In this document: positions 1-13,014 of the stretch, in pieces | How positions within the stretch are numbered: position 1 is the stretch's first letter | Layout of the letters: each line of letters opens with the position of its first letter | Source: Struthidea cinerea | Taxonomy: Eukaryota > Chordata > Aves > Passeriformes > Corcoracidae | DNA: 64,000 nucleotides | NCBI GenBank assembly: GCA_013397865.1 | Contig: VZTI01000464.1 | Location: forward strand, 1,132,077 to 1,196,076 | Reading direction: 5' to 3' | Translations under genes and position numbers: made by a program | The notes under the pieces: model-generated | What the model saw: only the letters and a program-made list of their open reading frames with translations | Database searches by the model: none | Told to the model about the DNA's origin: nothing

Positions 1-1529
1 GGTTTTAATAGTACCATATGCACGTAGACCTATATGTCGATGGGTATATGTATGTCTGTGTAGATATAGATATAGCATGTCAGGGGGTGTTGGAGAAGAA
101 AGCTCCTCTCAGACAGTTGGACCTGGAGTGGAAAGGAGCCTGCCTGCTCTGCTGGCAGGACATGGGAGTTTTGCATGACAGATGGCCTGAGCAGGGAAGA
201 GAGGACCCCCCCCCTGCATTTGGCTGTTCCGGAGTGCTCATCTCGGTGCCACCGGGCTCATACCTCACACTCTCGGATGGTTTCTCCTTTCCACACTTAC
301 ACTCTGTGACACAACGCTGTGTGACAGAAATGCCACGAGGGCAGAGGAGCCAGGCCCCCTGTTCCTATGCTGCAAAGGGCAGCACACGTATGGGATCTGC
401 CACAGGACACAGGTGTGCTCACCTATCCAGAAAGGCGTGGAGAGCCCTTCAGCAACACTTGCCAATGTGTGATGTGTGATAAACTTCCACAATAGAGTGA
501 AAAAATCCAGGGAATCTGGTTGGGATATAGCTATTTGTCTTGGACTTGTTTTTCTAAGTATACTTTTATTTTTATTGCTGCGACCAGGCAGAGAATTTGG
601 GTGCAGACCTGGTTTTGGCATTTTTCCCAGAGCTGAGGGATTTTCTGATTGGTGTGTGCAGTGGGGATCTTCATGTATGTGTATGTGTACATGGTGCTTC
701 AGTGAGGCAATGAATCAACAGTTTAACTATGCCCTCTTCAGGAAGTTTCCTCATCATATAGCGCCGGGCAAAGTTTTCCTTCTAGTCTGTTTATACATTT
801 CAAAAACATGTATGTTTCATCTCAATTCCCCAACCATCTTTAGCTTTTGGAGCAGGCTAAGAAAGCCATGAGCATTCCTGGGACTTGTGCTTTCATACCT
901 TCCTTTTCCATTGCCTCGTAGAAAATGAGTTTATTAACTGAGGGGTTGGTGGACCACCCCCCCTCACTCCCTGGCTGATTCATTGTCACTGCAGCTCGGC
1001 GTCCTCCTGTGAGCTTCTCAGCAGACCTAAATACACTTTTTGTTTTATTAGTATTTCTTATCTTCTTATCTGAAGCTGTCTAAGTATTTTTCTGCTGTTA
1101 TCAGGAGAGAACAGGAAATGGCTGCAATGGTAGAGACAGCCCTTAATTCTCAAAGCGGTGTGAATGGGGCCAGAGCGATTATCAAGCCAGAATCAACTCT
1201 GATCTGGCATTCACTGCGTTTACTATACCTCTGTGATAAGCTTCATCAGAATGAGAATTCAAATGCCCCAAACTGTGCCCCTGCTGGGCATTTCAGTGCC
1301 ATCTCCATAAGGGCAACTTTTCCTTTGGCTCTTCAGTTAGCAGAGACTGGGCTTCAGCTGCTGTGCTTCCCTACGGCTCCCACACTTCCCGCCTCCCAAA
1401 CTGTTATCCACTTATCCTGTGGCTCCCACCTTTCTGTTGTGTAGGTGGGACTAAAGGGAGGGTCAGGCTATCTATCTGTAGTGACAAGCACGGTTCAGAC
1501 AGCTTTTGGGGTTAATAACGATGGTGTAA
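1..1529. other. Gene-free unique sequence
   Basis: No gene, repeat family or splice-framed exon is recognisable. The overlapping reading frames in both directions at about 18-871 and 1118-1444 have no domain, no consistent codon bias and no supporting splice signals, so I treat them as chance. A short GATATA-type simple stretch lies at 60-76 and a run of nine C near 206-214. Confidence 0.6.
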
Positions 1530-1960
1530 AAGATGGTAGAAAAGCTAAATGGACTACGTATTAATGAGGTTGTGTTTCATTTTTTCCTTTACAATAAAAG
1601 AGTGCATTTTTCATGCTTAACCCCTCAGACCTAATTAAATCAAAGTGATAATTTAAAAAGAAAACTGTAAAAGAGCCATATGTGCGGATATTTGTCTTGC
1701 CCCAGCATAGTCTGTATTAGCAACAGCAGCAGTTTGAAAATGCTTAGTGCGGAAAAAGTGAAATGTAACATGTGAATGTACTAACCTTTTGGGGATGCAT
1801 TTCCTAATTAAATACCTAAACACATCTTGTTGAAAAAAGGCGGGGAAAGGACTTAATTATCTTGATGCATCAGTGGAGCTCTTGTACTTGATCATGTGGC
1901 TGTAGTATTTGTATTAATAAAGCAAGAGCCAAGTAGTATTTTGTTGTGAATGGATAGGGC
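1530..1960. promoter_or_regulatory. Candidate conserved non-coding element (AT-rich)
   Basis: This block is AT-rich and unique, and contains no reading frame of note. It holds repeated TAAT/ATTA cores (homeodomain-type), several AATTAAAT-type words and TTTGCAT-like octamer fragments. In vertebrate gene deserts this texture often marks conserved enhancers. Nothing in a single sequence proves conservation; this is an inference from composition. Confidence 0.25.
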
Positions 1961-2845
1961 CCTTTGGAACATTAATCTGTTTTAAAGTGATGCACTGTGG
2001 TAGATTTCAATGATGCTGACAAGTTTGAGCTGGATGTGGTAGCCTGTACTGGTTTTGAGTAGCACTGTAGTACTGCAGTGCTCTTTGCTGAAACCAAAGC
2101 AGTCACTGTGTTTCCTTTGCTGACAGAGGTGCAATTTAAGCAGGATTAAAATTAAGTGGATGAATCTTTGCATAGAGGAGAGATTCCTCCCTGGGAACAT
2201 GGGAGTCAGAATGTGAGCTCTTCTTCCTCTGGCTCCAGGCTTTAGCAGCTGGTTGCAATAGTTATGGAAAATATATATAGATCACATACAGGCTCCTCCT
2301 GATGGCTCTTCAGCATTACTGTCAGTGTCACTTATTCCTCTGTACAGTAAGAATGCCAGAGTGCCTCTAAACATTTCCACAGTTGTTGTGCATGTTTGCA
2401 CTTAATCATTTTACATGGATCGTTCACCACACTACTTCATTTTTCTTTGGTAATGGTCTTAAACCCCAGTTATTCACTATATTTTGGGACTAGCTTTGTG
2501 TGTGACATCCAAATTCAGAAACAGGAAACAGCCTTAACCAAATTAAAAAGATTTTCCTAATTTAATTTTCCAAATACAGTACATCTGAAAACAGGAATAT
2601 AACTCTGTGCCAATGCCAGGCGAATCAGTTCCATAGCTGGTCTGTGCAGTAGGAAAGGAGAAAATGTGGGTTATATTTATTAGACATTTCCGGGTAAATA
2701 TCTTGATTTTTATGCAAGTAGAAGAGAGGTGTTTTGAGGCACAGTCTTCCCAGTTCAGTTGAATAGGATACAAAGCAAATCAGTTCCTATGGAAAGTAAG
2801 ACAAGCCCAGGCTGAGTAGGACAAAAACTGTGTATTTCTGTACAG
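1961..2845. other. Gene-free unique sequence
   Basis: I see no gene, mobile element or strong regulatory signature here. Two short minus-strand frames (1982-2200 and 2543-2773) lack any recognisable domain. Confidence 0.6.
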
Positions 2846-3129
2846 TATATGTCCAGAATTTTGTGCATAAGTAGGATACAAAGGACAGTTATACCTCAAA
2901 AAGCAAAGCCACGTTTATGTGGTGCTTCCAGCAAAACAATCTTGGTTTTAGTAACCTGTTTTGTAGTGTATGGCTCTATTTCTCGATTTCTGGTTCTTTC
3001 TGGATTTTACATCATTGGACTTTTGAGGAATCTGTTCTGGATCCTTTTTCTACAAAAAGGCAAGAAAATTACTTTTGCAGCTCATCAGAAAAGTATGTTT
3101 GAGTGGCTGGTGCAAAGGGGAGTTCCTGG
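2846..3129 (+). other. Weak exon candidate ending at a strong splice donor
   Basis: A 94-codon frame opens with ATG at 2849 and runs to a stop that overlaps a strong donor motif: GG followed by GTAAGT at 3130-3135. A plausible but pyrimidine-poor acceptor (TGTATTTCTGTACAG) ends at 2845. The frame encodes two hydrophobic stretches, starting near residues 30 and 46, that could be membrane segments. T-rich DNA gives such stretches by chance. I recognise no family. It could be an exon of an unannotated transcript but is more likely coincidence. Confidence 0.15.
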
Positions 3130-5714
3130 GTAAGTTTGCATTGCTATGAGTAGTGAACAGTTTGCTGTGATTTAGTCAAAGAGGGTTGGGCTCAGTGTGA
3201 GTCTCAGACTTGGTTTGTCATTGAAAACATGTTACTGGAGGCTGTCTTTGAAATAAAAGTGTGATCAGGGATGCTCTGCCTATGCAATATATTTCTTATA
3301 ACAGTCTGTACGTTCCTTTAGGAAAAAATGGCATTGTCTTTCTTCCCTTTAGGGTGGGGAGGGGGCTGTGCTGGTTTGTGAAGTGCACGTCTTGTTAGCC
3401 ACCCAGTGGAGGTATTCAAGTCTAGCAGGCAGTGATCTTGGCACCGGTGCCAGTGAAGCAGTAACTACAGCGTCTGTCATTTGCATTAGCCAGCTCCGCT
3501 GTGCATTCGGCTTGGAGGTACAAAACAGCTTCTCGAGTACAAGTCAGGAATCAAAGGAAAGGAGCCAGAGACGAGCTGTGGTTTTCCAGTTGGCCATAAC
3601 CTCCATCAGCACAGCGTCAGGATAATGTTGTGCAGAGGCACAGTTCAGTGCCGGCTGCTTCCAAGGGCTGAAGGAATGGTGGATTTTTAAGTGATTTATT
3701 GTGTGTGCTCAGTAGAGTCCAGTCTCAGGAGCAGGCGCCCCTGGATCTTTCCATCATAACATTATCCAAGAGGCAATCTGAAGGAAATGTTATTCAGTCT
3801 TCTGGGAGGCAAACTGTATTCAAAGAAACACTTAATTTGCATCACTTGCAAGCAAACATTTGAAATTATGCTAAAAAGGGAAATGGTTATAAAGAACTTT
3901 ACACAGAACAAACAGGAACAACAAAATTGCCCTTGATTTTGAACATGCTTTATTCCCCTGTGCTTAAATTAATGGGGTCATCTGTAGGTACTCCAGCCCT
4001 GAGCTCCACTGCTGTGATGGGGAGTTGATTTATTGAGTATTGTTGTTGGGTTCATGATAGGTTTGGTTAAACATTTTGCAGAACATCCATTGTGGGTATT
4101 GTGTTTAGATTTATCTTTCTAGGGTGAGGATGTAGCATAACACTGTGTGCACACTAGCTGGAGGAGCTAAAGGAAAGCCCCAAACTGTAGCTGTGTTCCA
4201 GTTGTTTTCCTTGAGGCTGGCTCTGCTTGTACAAACAACATGCACAAGTAAGGTGCAGTGAGTGGGAGCAGCGGGCAGGAGCTGCCAGAGGTTTTCCCAG
4301 CTTTCAGTAACCTCAGAGATGCCTGTATATAGCTTTCTCCCTAGGTAGTCATCACTAGAACAACTTCCTGTTTGCTTTTATGACTCCATCCCAAATCACA
4401 TGGACGATAAGCAGGAAATATGGGATTTCCTCCCAAGTCATCAAACACCGGGATTTGGGGTGTCCCTTTATAGTCTGGCACGTTATCTAAAAGTTTGGGC
4501 TGGGGAGAAAGAGCTTCATGAAAAACAGTCTCACTTAAAAATACCCTTTTTATCCACATGGAAAATTTAGGAAACAAAAAGAGAGAAAAAGATTCCTTTT
4601 TGTTTATTTGCTCAGGGGAGGTTGGAAAAAAAGCAAGAAACCCTAATCAAAACCAGAAAAGATTCAGTTCTTTTAGAGAAAAGGTCAATAAAGCCCTGAA
4701 TATTTACTCTGCTGCCCAAACTATTTGTATTTATGCTCTCTGAAAATATGTTAGGTGTTCAGTGAAAATGAAGAAGTTAAAAAGTTGTGAAGTCTTCTGA
4801 CAACAACAGTTTTCATTTCCATTTACATTTTTCCACGTATTTCAACCATCCTAGTGAAAAACCTCACTGTTAGACTTCATTTACAGTCCTGGTCAGCTCT
4901 GGTTAAGGCATATATTTACAGCACTTTCTAGAGCTTGCTCTTTTCGTTTGGTTGGTTTTTTTTGTAAATCACACTGATTTTGCTGTGATGCAGATTGAGG
5001 TGGAGACCCAGATTCTCAGTGGTGCCAGACATGCCCTTATTTCCACGAGGGAGTGTCAGGCAATGCTGAATTTAGGCGAGTACCTTTGCTGCTCCCCAAA
5101 TACAAGCAGTGCTGCCCTAGCTTGCATGGCAGTCCAACAGTCCCATCAGGGCAGGGACATCTCCCCTGTCAGTATGTGATGCTGCAGTGCCTCAGCACCT
5201 CCTCAAATTCTCGCTTTCCTTTGTTGTGAGTCCTACACAGGCAGGACGGGAGAGACATGCAATACTTCCTGTGGGGAATATCTGCAGTTGTGTCTTTAGC
5301 AAAGCTTTGCTACGTGCTTGCGTTGCTGGAGACGATGGGAAGTTCTTACTTGCAACATTGCCTTAGTTATTCAATCTCTATTTTGCTGGATTTGAAGGTT
5401 TGCTGTATTTATCACTGTTTGGTGGAAAGGTCTAGGGGGAATTGTCTAAGCGTGCAGAGCAAATGTGTAAGGGAAGCCAAAATGTGAGCTCGAGTCTTCT
5501 GAGTAGCCAAGACTCTGGTGCTCCAGTCCATTCTTCTTGTCTGACAGTCCCAAAGAGGGGATGCTACAGAGGGAATGCTGCATTTCTCAGGTACCTTCTC
5601 GATGTTGAATTTGTTGAGTCTCATTGATGGTTTCTTTATGTCTGCTGTTATCTAGAAATATGTACAAAAGGATGCCATAGGAATGGTACTCCCCAATTTA
5701 GTTTCTCCCATTGG
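3130..5714. other. Gene-free unique sequence
   Basis: No gene or transposable element is recognised. A block at about 3825-3980 is AT-rich with TTTGCAT- and TTAATTT-like words and could be a small conserved element. Otherwise only short, overlapping, featureless reading frames are present. Confidence 0.55.
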
Positions 5715-6105
5715 GATCTTCCAAACCGCATGCTGCTCGCTCTCTCCCTCCTCCCTTTTCCCCTTCCCCTGAGGTGGGATGGTGAATTGGAGGCTCAAGA
5801 GGTAAAGATCATGGGTTGAGCTAAGAACAATTTACTGGGAACAGCAATTAGATAAGAAAATATACAGTAACAGCAACGATACTGACGACAGAAGGTGCAA
5901 GAAAGAGCAAATGATTCACAGGGAAACTCCCTGACCACAGCAATGCCTGACCGCTCCCTCTGCCACACCGCCCAGACTTGGAGGAGAGCCCTTCACCTCA
6001 TCGCTGGAAAATGGAGTGCGCTGGTATAGAATACCCTCCGGGTCCTAGCCATGCCCCCTCCAGGCTACTGCAGAAATTAACTCTTTCCTGGCCAGAACCA
6101 GAACA
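5715..6105 (-). mobile_element. Old, degraded avian ERV solo LTR
   Basis: This is a decayed relative of the LTR at 13015-13565, in the same orientation. Both show the same order of landmarks on the plus strand. First come GCTCGCTCTCTCCCTCCTCC-like words and a GGTGGGATGG motif. Next is an A-rich tract around a degraded TTTAAT polyadenylation complement (TTTACT at 5831-5836). Then follow a GATTCAC region, GAATACCCT and ATTAACTCTTTCCTGGCC. The end is GAACCAGAACA, the complement of the TGT-starting LTR end. The left edge is uncertain by tens of bases. No internal retroviral sequence adjoins it. It is clearly more diverged than the 13-kb copy, so it inserted earlier and independently. Confidence 0.7.
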
Positions 6106-8370
6106 AAGGAAAAGGCAAAGTATATGCTGTTGTTCAGGACCAGGGATGCTACATAGAAGCTCTGACTTCCTGGTGGCAGGCAGTTTGGAAGGATTTGCTT
6201 TGCCCAATGAAATCCACAGTGTTATCTCAAACTTGGAAGGAGGAAAAGCAGATCCAGTGCATGACTGCAGCACTGTTGTAAATGGAACGAGGATCTCTGT
6301 CCTGGGCTGTTTTGTTTCATTTGGGTTTAAGCTGCAATTCAGGACTAGGTTATTCAACTGTACTTCATTCATCTGAATGAATGGCTTGCGCTCCAGAGGA
6401 CCCTGTTGCCTTATGAGTCATAAAAGCAATGAGGTAGCCTAGGCAATTAAATCAGTATTTTTTGCTCTCGCTGCGGTAACATTTTCAACAATAATGCTAA
6501 GGAGCTCAGATAGATTTCACTGGCATGACAACAGCTGAGCATTTTCTTGTTAGGTAGCTCCTGCCAAGCCATTTTTAGTTATTTTAAAGAAGTAAAGTAG
6601 CTTTATTTCTTAGGCTTATATTGAGTGAGAGGTTCAAATGTTAATCTCCATGGATTAGCAGTGTATCCTTTGAGGAAAAGGAAAGCTTGCATTTTTCTTG
6701 GTCCCCTGAGTGCTGGATGCAACTGTTTGAGAAATCTTGAATTTCATCAGCTAGATACAAGGAAATGTGCAAGTGAGCCTTGAATGATCTGACAAAAGAG
6801 GCTGACTTTATTGCAGCCCTTTTTGGAAACTTGTTTGAACTGATAGTTGTTCCCCAGGTGTTTCTTTGCTTCATTTTAGTGCATTTCACATGAGACAGTG
6901 AAAAGGGATCACCACAGGATTATTAGTAGTTCAGAGCTTCTTGGAGAGCTATATTTCAGACATCAATTTTCTAAAATAATGGCTGGAATATGAATTGCTC
7001 CACTTTTATGATATGGTGTATCTATTGTTTAAATACTTTGCTTGTCTTGTCCACCCCCAACGTATGTGTTTATACTGGAAAGTTTACACAGTGAGTGAAA
7101 ATAATAATACAGTCTCACTGAATGAGGTTAATTGCAGTTCAGCCATACCGAAATCAAGGAGTAAGAAGTGGGACAGAATTTCTGTTCTTATGGGCTCTGG
7201 ATTTACCTACACTGACTGAAGTGCAGGCGCTTATCAGGAGAAATTTCAAGTACAGATGTGCACACTGCCTTAGTCTGAATGAATTTTCTCTTTCATTAGT
7301 GTATCGCTGAGTTTTGCCAGTTGCTCATGGAGTCAGCACAGATGTGTCCCTCTCACCTTTCCCTTTTCCCACAATTTTGTGAGTCTGTCTGGTTGCTCTG
7401 CAGCTCCACGCATACAAAAGATGAGTGGCCGTGACTAATAGTGAATAGCTGGAGCTAACAGGCAAAGAGTGAGATGTCCAGACTGAAATTTCAGGTTGTC
7501 TGCCCTCAGATGAGACTACAGAGAAATCTCTGCTGCTTGAACCTCTGTTAACGTGATAAAATTCTCTGGTGCTTTCAACTAGGAAGAGATAAAGTTTCCT
7601 CTGTTAAACTTGGCCACTTGATCTGAAAATCAGGGTTCATTGTGGAAACTAGAACTCTGTCTGGTTAAGGAATGGATCTGTGATTAAGTGGGGAAGACTG
7701 TGCACTTCTACAGATGCTGTTCACAGAAAATCTTGCTGAATTGTCTCATGAAATTCTTGTATTCCTTGCTCAAAGGCTTTTGGCCCCAAAGCTGCACTAT
7801 TTTTTGACAAATCATCGTCCCCATTATAAATTCTTTTCATGCAGACATTTCAAACCTAGCTTGAGGGACTTCCTTTCTGCTACCTCACCAGTTTTTGAAG
7901 GTAAATTTTTGGTCTCTTGCTCAAACAAAATGCAGCAATCTTCTTATGCAGCAGATCTCTGCTGGCAAGAATATGAGTGCAGGTTTTCCTTCTCTTCGTC
8001 ATGGAAAATAGCTGTACTGGGGCAAATAGGAAGTTCCTAATTTCTGGGTTCCTAAGTAACTAGAAAGTTTGTAGCTAGAAAGTTCAGTACTGGGACCGGT
8101 CAGCTTCACTATCAGTTTCCTTTAGTTTTGTTGGTTTTTAAATGCCTAGTGTTTATACCAAGGATAGACTTATGTGGAACAAGGCCAGGTTATGACCACC
8201 AACAAATGTAGCTTCATTAATTTCAGAGCCAGCACATGTCAGAAGCTGGTCTGCTGCTGTGTTAAAAATATGTTGACACAGTAGAGTGAGACTGTAGGAT
8301 GAACAGAGCTTGATGTCATCTTACTTGGTGGCAAGTTTTTTTGTGGGGTTGTTTCTTTTTTGCTTAGGTG
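6106..8370. other. Gene-free unique sequence with a possible conserved block
   Basis: No gene is recognised. The stretch at about 6410-6640 (TGAGTCATAAAAGCAATGAG onward) has an AP-1-like TGAGTCA at 6414-6420, TAAT cores and few CpG changes, which resembles a conserved element. The remainder is ordinary unique sequence. Confidence 0.5.
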
Positions 8371-8393
8371 TTTTTTTTTTGTTTTTTTTTTTT
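8371..8393. repeat. Poly(T) tract
   Basis: Ten T, one G and twelve T form a near-homopolymer. On the minus strand it would be a poly(A) tail preceded by a 95-codon frame (8364-8651). I see no polyadenylation signal or recognisable parent gene, so a retrocopy is not supported. Confidence 0.9.
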
Positions 8394-8934
8394 AGCTAAA
8401 TAATTTGAATAACTTTGAGGCTTTCTATTTTCCTTCCATGTAGCGATGTGACTCTTTCCTGTAGAGAGGTTAACACGGTGCCTCGCTTGAAAATAAGTCG
8501 GCAAGGTTCTTTCAGGTAGAAGTTTTTTCTCTTGGATTTTGTTACAGTATTTCAGATAAGAACACTGACAGCCAAATGTCACCAACTGTAGGCAGATATT
8601 CGCGTAAATATCTATTACACACAAATGTGTGGCAATTTCCTGCCTTAGCAATCACTTTTGAGCTAAGGACCTCTGCGACTAAAAGCATGGGCTTGAAGTT
8701 TTGAGTTAGAAGTGCAGCCTGGTAGCTGGTAACAGAAGCAGTTGTTATCCTGGTGTAGGCAGTAGAATGAGAAATGCCATATGCCTTTCACAAGCACTGC
8801 AAAAGGCGAAACTGTTCAGCTGCTAACTTTTGTCCTTTGCTTGTCCTGAAATATTTTGATATGAATCTTTTTCTTCCCTCCAAAGTTATATAGTAATTCT
8901 TTGTAGTAAGCATGGCTATTAGATAAAACCTTCC

Positions 8935-8941
<7 letters not shown>
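8394..8941. other. Gene-free unique sequence between homopolymer tracts
   Basis: This lies between a poly(T) and a poly(A) tract. There is no recognisable gene or repeat family. The minus-strand frame at 8364-8651 has no domain that I can name. Confidence 0.55.

Positions 8942-8969
<28 letters not shown>
8942..8969. repeat. 28-base poly(A) tract
   Basis: An uninterrupted run of 28 A. No AATAAA signal precedes it and no flanking target-site duplication is evident, so a retroposed origin is possible but not shown. Long pure A runs are uncommon in bird DNA, which largely lacks active SINEs. Confidence 0.95.
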
Positions 8970-8971
<2 letters not shown>

Positions 8972-10799
8972 CTAATTTACTTACTGACTTTATAAACATT
9001 TCTAGCATTTTGTGGTCTCAAGAGTAAAGTTTTAAATCTGCATTTATGAGAAACATTTGCAAAGAAAATGAATTTATGTGGCAAAGTGACTATGTGTGGA
9101 CTATTAATCTACTTTGTTTTACTGATCGGCTTATTTTACCAGTACCTGGTTTTATTGCCTTTTTTTTTTTTTTTTTGTTTAGGGGAATCAATAGGTAACA
9201 GTATTGTGATCAAATTTACTTTGTCTGATTATTTTCACTGGATTGCTTGGGATTTACTCACTGGAGCAAGGCAAGGGAGATTTGGTCTTTTGTCTTTGAA
9301 GTTTTGTATTCACTAGTACCAATGCAGAACACATTTCATTTGCAGAGGCCAGGCTGAGGTTAAGTTGGTTTTAAAGATAACAGTAGATTCCGGCGTCCTT
9401 GCATTTGTTTTGTATTTGGTGACAGTCACTAAATCAGGGGAAGGAATGTTCAAACAACACACTTGAGGAAAAGTGATTTTTATAGAAAGGGCCCATTCCT
9501 GCTAATAGCCAGTAACTGCACACAACCCCACTGACATTAAAAGTCCATTAGCTAAGCCAAGTTTAAACACCAGCTGATGCTATGTCAGCTAAATGTATAT
9601 TGGAATTTTTCATGTAACACAGCAATAGCACTTCTGTACTTTTCCTAAAACTATGTACATTAAGAAAAGCAAATGTCATCTGATAGTAGTGAGATGAAGA
9701 GTTCACATTAAAGTAGGCAGAATTGTAATCAAACTGAAGTCACCATCTGGTTGCATTAACGAGAAACAAAAATGGATGCAAGAAAAGCAGGGAGTGTCAG
9801 GTTTCTGAATTAAAGCTAGATTAACAAATCTAGTGTACAGACTTCTGTAATACAGGATAAGCACAGAGCTGCTTATCTGCTTGGTTTTTTATCATTAAAT
9901 ATAATATGGCCTTGTTTGAGAAAAGTTTTTTGAAGTCCGTAGGATGCTCTCTCATGTGAAGCACTGGGTTGCCATGGAAGAAGGTTGTATCCTGGCTATT
10001 TAGGAAATACGTCTCCTTACAACAGTGTGAAAACCTTTAAATGTGTCAAGATAGTGTTTGTATGCCTATGGTCCGAAATTCTAGTTAACCAGTGGCACAG
10101 CAAATAGCATTCACCCATCTCTATGTATCAAAAAGAGGGTTGAAAAGGATGGTGGAAAAATGGTGTGTGCTTTGGACAGAGAAGTGTTGCAGGTGATGAA
10201 CTTGCTGTTCGTCTTCAGAAGCAGCAGCAGGCTGAGGTCCCAGTACCGTGCTCTTGGCACCCACAGAAGCACAGTTTAGCACCTGCTTTGGCAGTGGGTC
10301 TAATTCAGAGAAGTCACTTTGAAGTCTGCTTTGAAAATAGACCTTGTGCTATAAAGCCATTGTGGCGACAGGCAAGGGATGGCTTAGAAAGTTAACGTGA
10401 GAGCTCGAGCAGGGAGGTAATTAGTTGCTCAATGACCGTCTCCCAAGTCTGGTGAAGTACTGCTGTAACTTCCTCTGCCTCTGCTGTGTCATTATCTGTC
10501 CATTAGCAAAGGCTTGGGCAAGTAGTGACGGGAGCACAGCTAAAATGCCTGATGTGGGCACACGAGCACATTCACAGGATGTTTGCGGTGGATCTCCAGG
10601 GCTCCCTTACACTCCTACCACACTGTGTTAGTAGTGCAAAACTCTCAAACGTGTCGTGAGGCTGAGCCTGATTTTTTTTGTCTTGCTTGCTGAAGGAGCT
10701 GACATCAGTAGCGTGCCCAGAGCAGATTGTGTGTTTGTGAACCACAGGGTTTAAGGAAAGTAATTTAATTGCATTTTTTCCCCCCTTCTGGAACATAAC
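8970..10799. other. Gene-free unique sequence
   Basis: No gene is recognised. A 17-base poly(T) lies at 9160-9176. The segment at about 9490-9900 is AT-rich with few CpGs and could include a conserved block. The short frames near 10165-10796 overlap on both strands and show no domain. Confidence 0.55.
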
Positions 10800-11170
10800 A
10801 TGTAAACATATTACTGAACTAAAGCCTGGTTTTAATTACAAGCCGTAACTTTTTCATGTTGACAAGATTTTTCACATGGAAAGCTTTATTGAAAATGAGA
10901 GGAGACCTTTTTGCCATCGTTAGTTCTTGCTGCTTAGTGCTTTTATCAAGTACAGTAAAATATGGTTTATAATTAATTCAAAGCTTATATGGACATGTTT
11001 AATATAATTACCAAACAAAATCCTGTTTACTGACATATTGCTTGTGAAACCAGCCTGAATAATCTGGTCTCTGGCACACATAAATCAGGCAGTAATAACA
11101 GCTGTAAATATTTCATAATATACTTAGAGTGCTTTGATTTTAATACTGAATCCACTTTTGGGTTTTAAGG
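10800..11170. promoter_or_regulatory. Candidate conserved non-coding element
   Basis: Reading frames are broken throughout. The sequence is AT-rich and unique, with TGTAAACA (forkhead-like) at 10801-10808. TTTAATTA and TAATTAATT homeodomain-type cores lie at about 10832 and 10972. A CCTGTTTAC forkhead-like word (reverse) is near 11022. The texture resembles vertebrate developmental enhancers. Conservation is inferred, not shown. Confidence 0.3.
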
Positions 11171-13014
11171 ATAAAACTTAGGTCAAAAATTACTTTTACC
11201 ATATGTCCCTTCCTAATCTCTTGCACTACTTTGCCTGAAAATTATTTTAAAAAGTCATTATTGTATTTTATTATATAAAAAAAGTAAATATAGACATGTT
11301 CATGAGCTGGGAAAATTATGTAATTAAATTATGCTGGAGCTAACAAAATGACATCATTCATACTGGCACGGCACAATTGCTTCAATACAACCATGGATAT
11401 TTTTCCTTGGAAAAGTCATTGCGGTGCCAATAGTCTTTGTCTTAAAGTTTACTATTTTTATCTGTCTGGATGTCTGTATATTGAATACTGAGCCTGAAAG
11501 ACACGCATAAGACACTAAGAAGCAGCTGGTTACGCAGCTAATTCAAGTGGCCAAAGGACTGGAAAACCAAAGGTGACCAGGACCTTTGGCTTGTAGTGGA
11601 CTGCTGGGGGACCTATGATACTGTGTTGTGTGCTGGGCCCCTTCTTTCTGGGAAGGCTTTGAACCTGTACTTAAATAGAAGGAAGAAAAGGTGACCAACT
11701 GTCTGTCTGCTACAGAATATTTGGCGTTGCATGAGGCTACTAAATCATCTTTGGGCACTCGAACAGTGTGCATGGTTTGTCCAGTTCAGAAAAGTGCCTT
11801 GAAGGTTCAGGAAAAGGTTTATGATCATCCCTCACGTCATTTTCCCCTGCACCAAGCAAAGACCTTAAAAAGCAGTTGTGCAAAAGACAACATTTTGCAA
11901 TTTTTGTTTACTTGGAAATGTTCTTTAAGCTCTAAAATAAGAAATAAAGTAACTAAAGCATAATTTAGAAAGGCAAATTTGAAAAAATATTTACCTTGGG
12001 AATGTTTTTACTCTTGTTCTGCAGTTGGATTCCCCTGCTAAAATTGACATAAATGTTCAAAGTTTTTGGCTGTTGCACTCTCTGGAAAAATCATCAGTTT
12101 CCAAAACTGTGCCACGTTCCTTCACGAATGCTGGCCCCTCCAAGCTACGAACCTCTCAAGATCCCACCTCCCAAAATAAAAACCACAACTAATACTTTTT
12201 ATGAGATGGGCAATAACATTGGATATGTTGCAGGAGTTCTTATTTTTACTCCCTACCTCCTTGAGGGGATAAGCAAAGCCAGTTTGTGTAAAGGGAGCTC
12301 CTTGGCCTTGCTTTTAGATGGTCAATATTTTAAGATACATCAGCATATTTTGATTTGTGTAAAACTACATGGCGATACCTGCAAGCAGTATTAAGTGTCC
12401 CAGTCAGCATCCTACAGGCACCTAGGGATCCGTGGCTATGATTTGCAAAGGTGTTGCTACAAAGTATTTAGCAAGGCATTCTCTCTAGAGAGATCACAGG
12501 GGTTCTTGAATGCAGTAATTTTAATTTTGGAAAGCTGAAGTCCCAATTCTTATCTTTCTGTAGTATGAGAACTTGCACTGAAGTGTGAGTCGTTGCTTGA
12601 GAACGCTGTAGTGCATGAACAATATTACATTGCTTTGTTGTGTGCATGTGCAGGCTGCATCCAGACACTGTCACTGGGAAGTTATTAGTGTATATAATTA
12701 ACTAACTGCAAGGAATTTCTGGACTGAAATAGCTTATGTAAGCTTACGTGTTTCCTTCCCACAAACCCAGCTTAAATGTTCATGCAAGTCTCTTGCTAAG
12801 GAAGTGTCTTACTGCCCATGAAATATTATTTGGGAAGATGCACTTACCTGCAAGGGTATAGAGCTTTACCTGGCAATAGCCCGACCTTCAAAAGTTAGGT
12901 CTTCTGACCTGTGCTCTGTGCTGTTTGTCAAATGCTGTGTTGTTTCATATTAGATGATGTGACCTTTAGATTTCAGCTGCTGCCATAATTTAATTGACAG
13001 CTCCTGTAGGAGCT
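11171..13014. other. Gene-free unique sequence
   Basis: No gene is recognised. A 113-codon plus-strand frame at 12053-12394 has no known domain or splice context. A perfect 12-base palindrome, CTCTCTAGAGAG, lies at 12481-12492. Confidence 0.55.

Noticed and set aside
5978..6376. Two opposed 124- and 132-codon frames
   Set aside because: They start within or at the edge of the old LTR and have no retroviral or cellular protein similarity that I can see.
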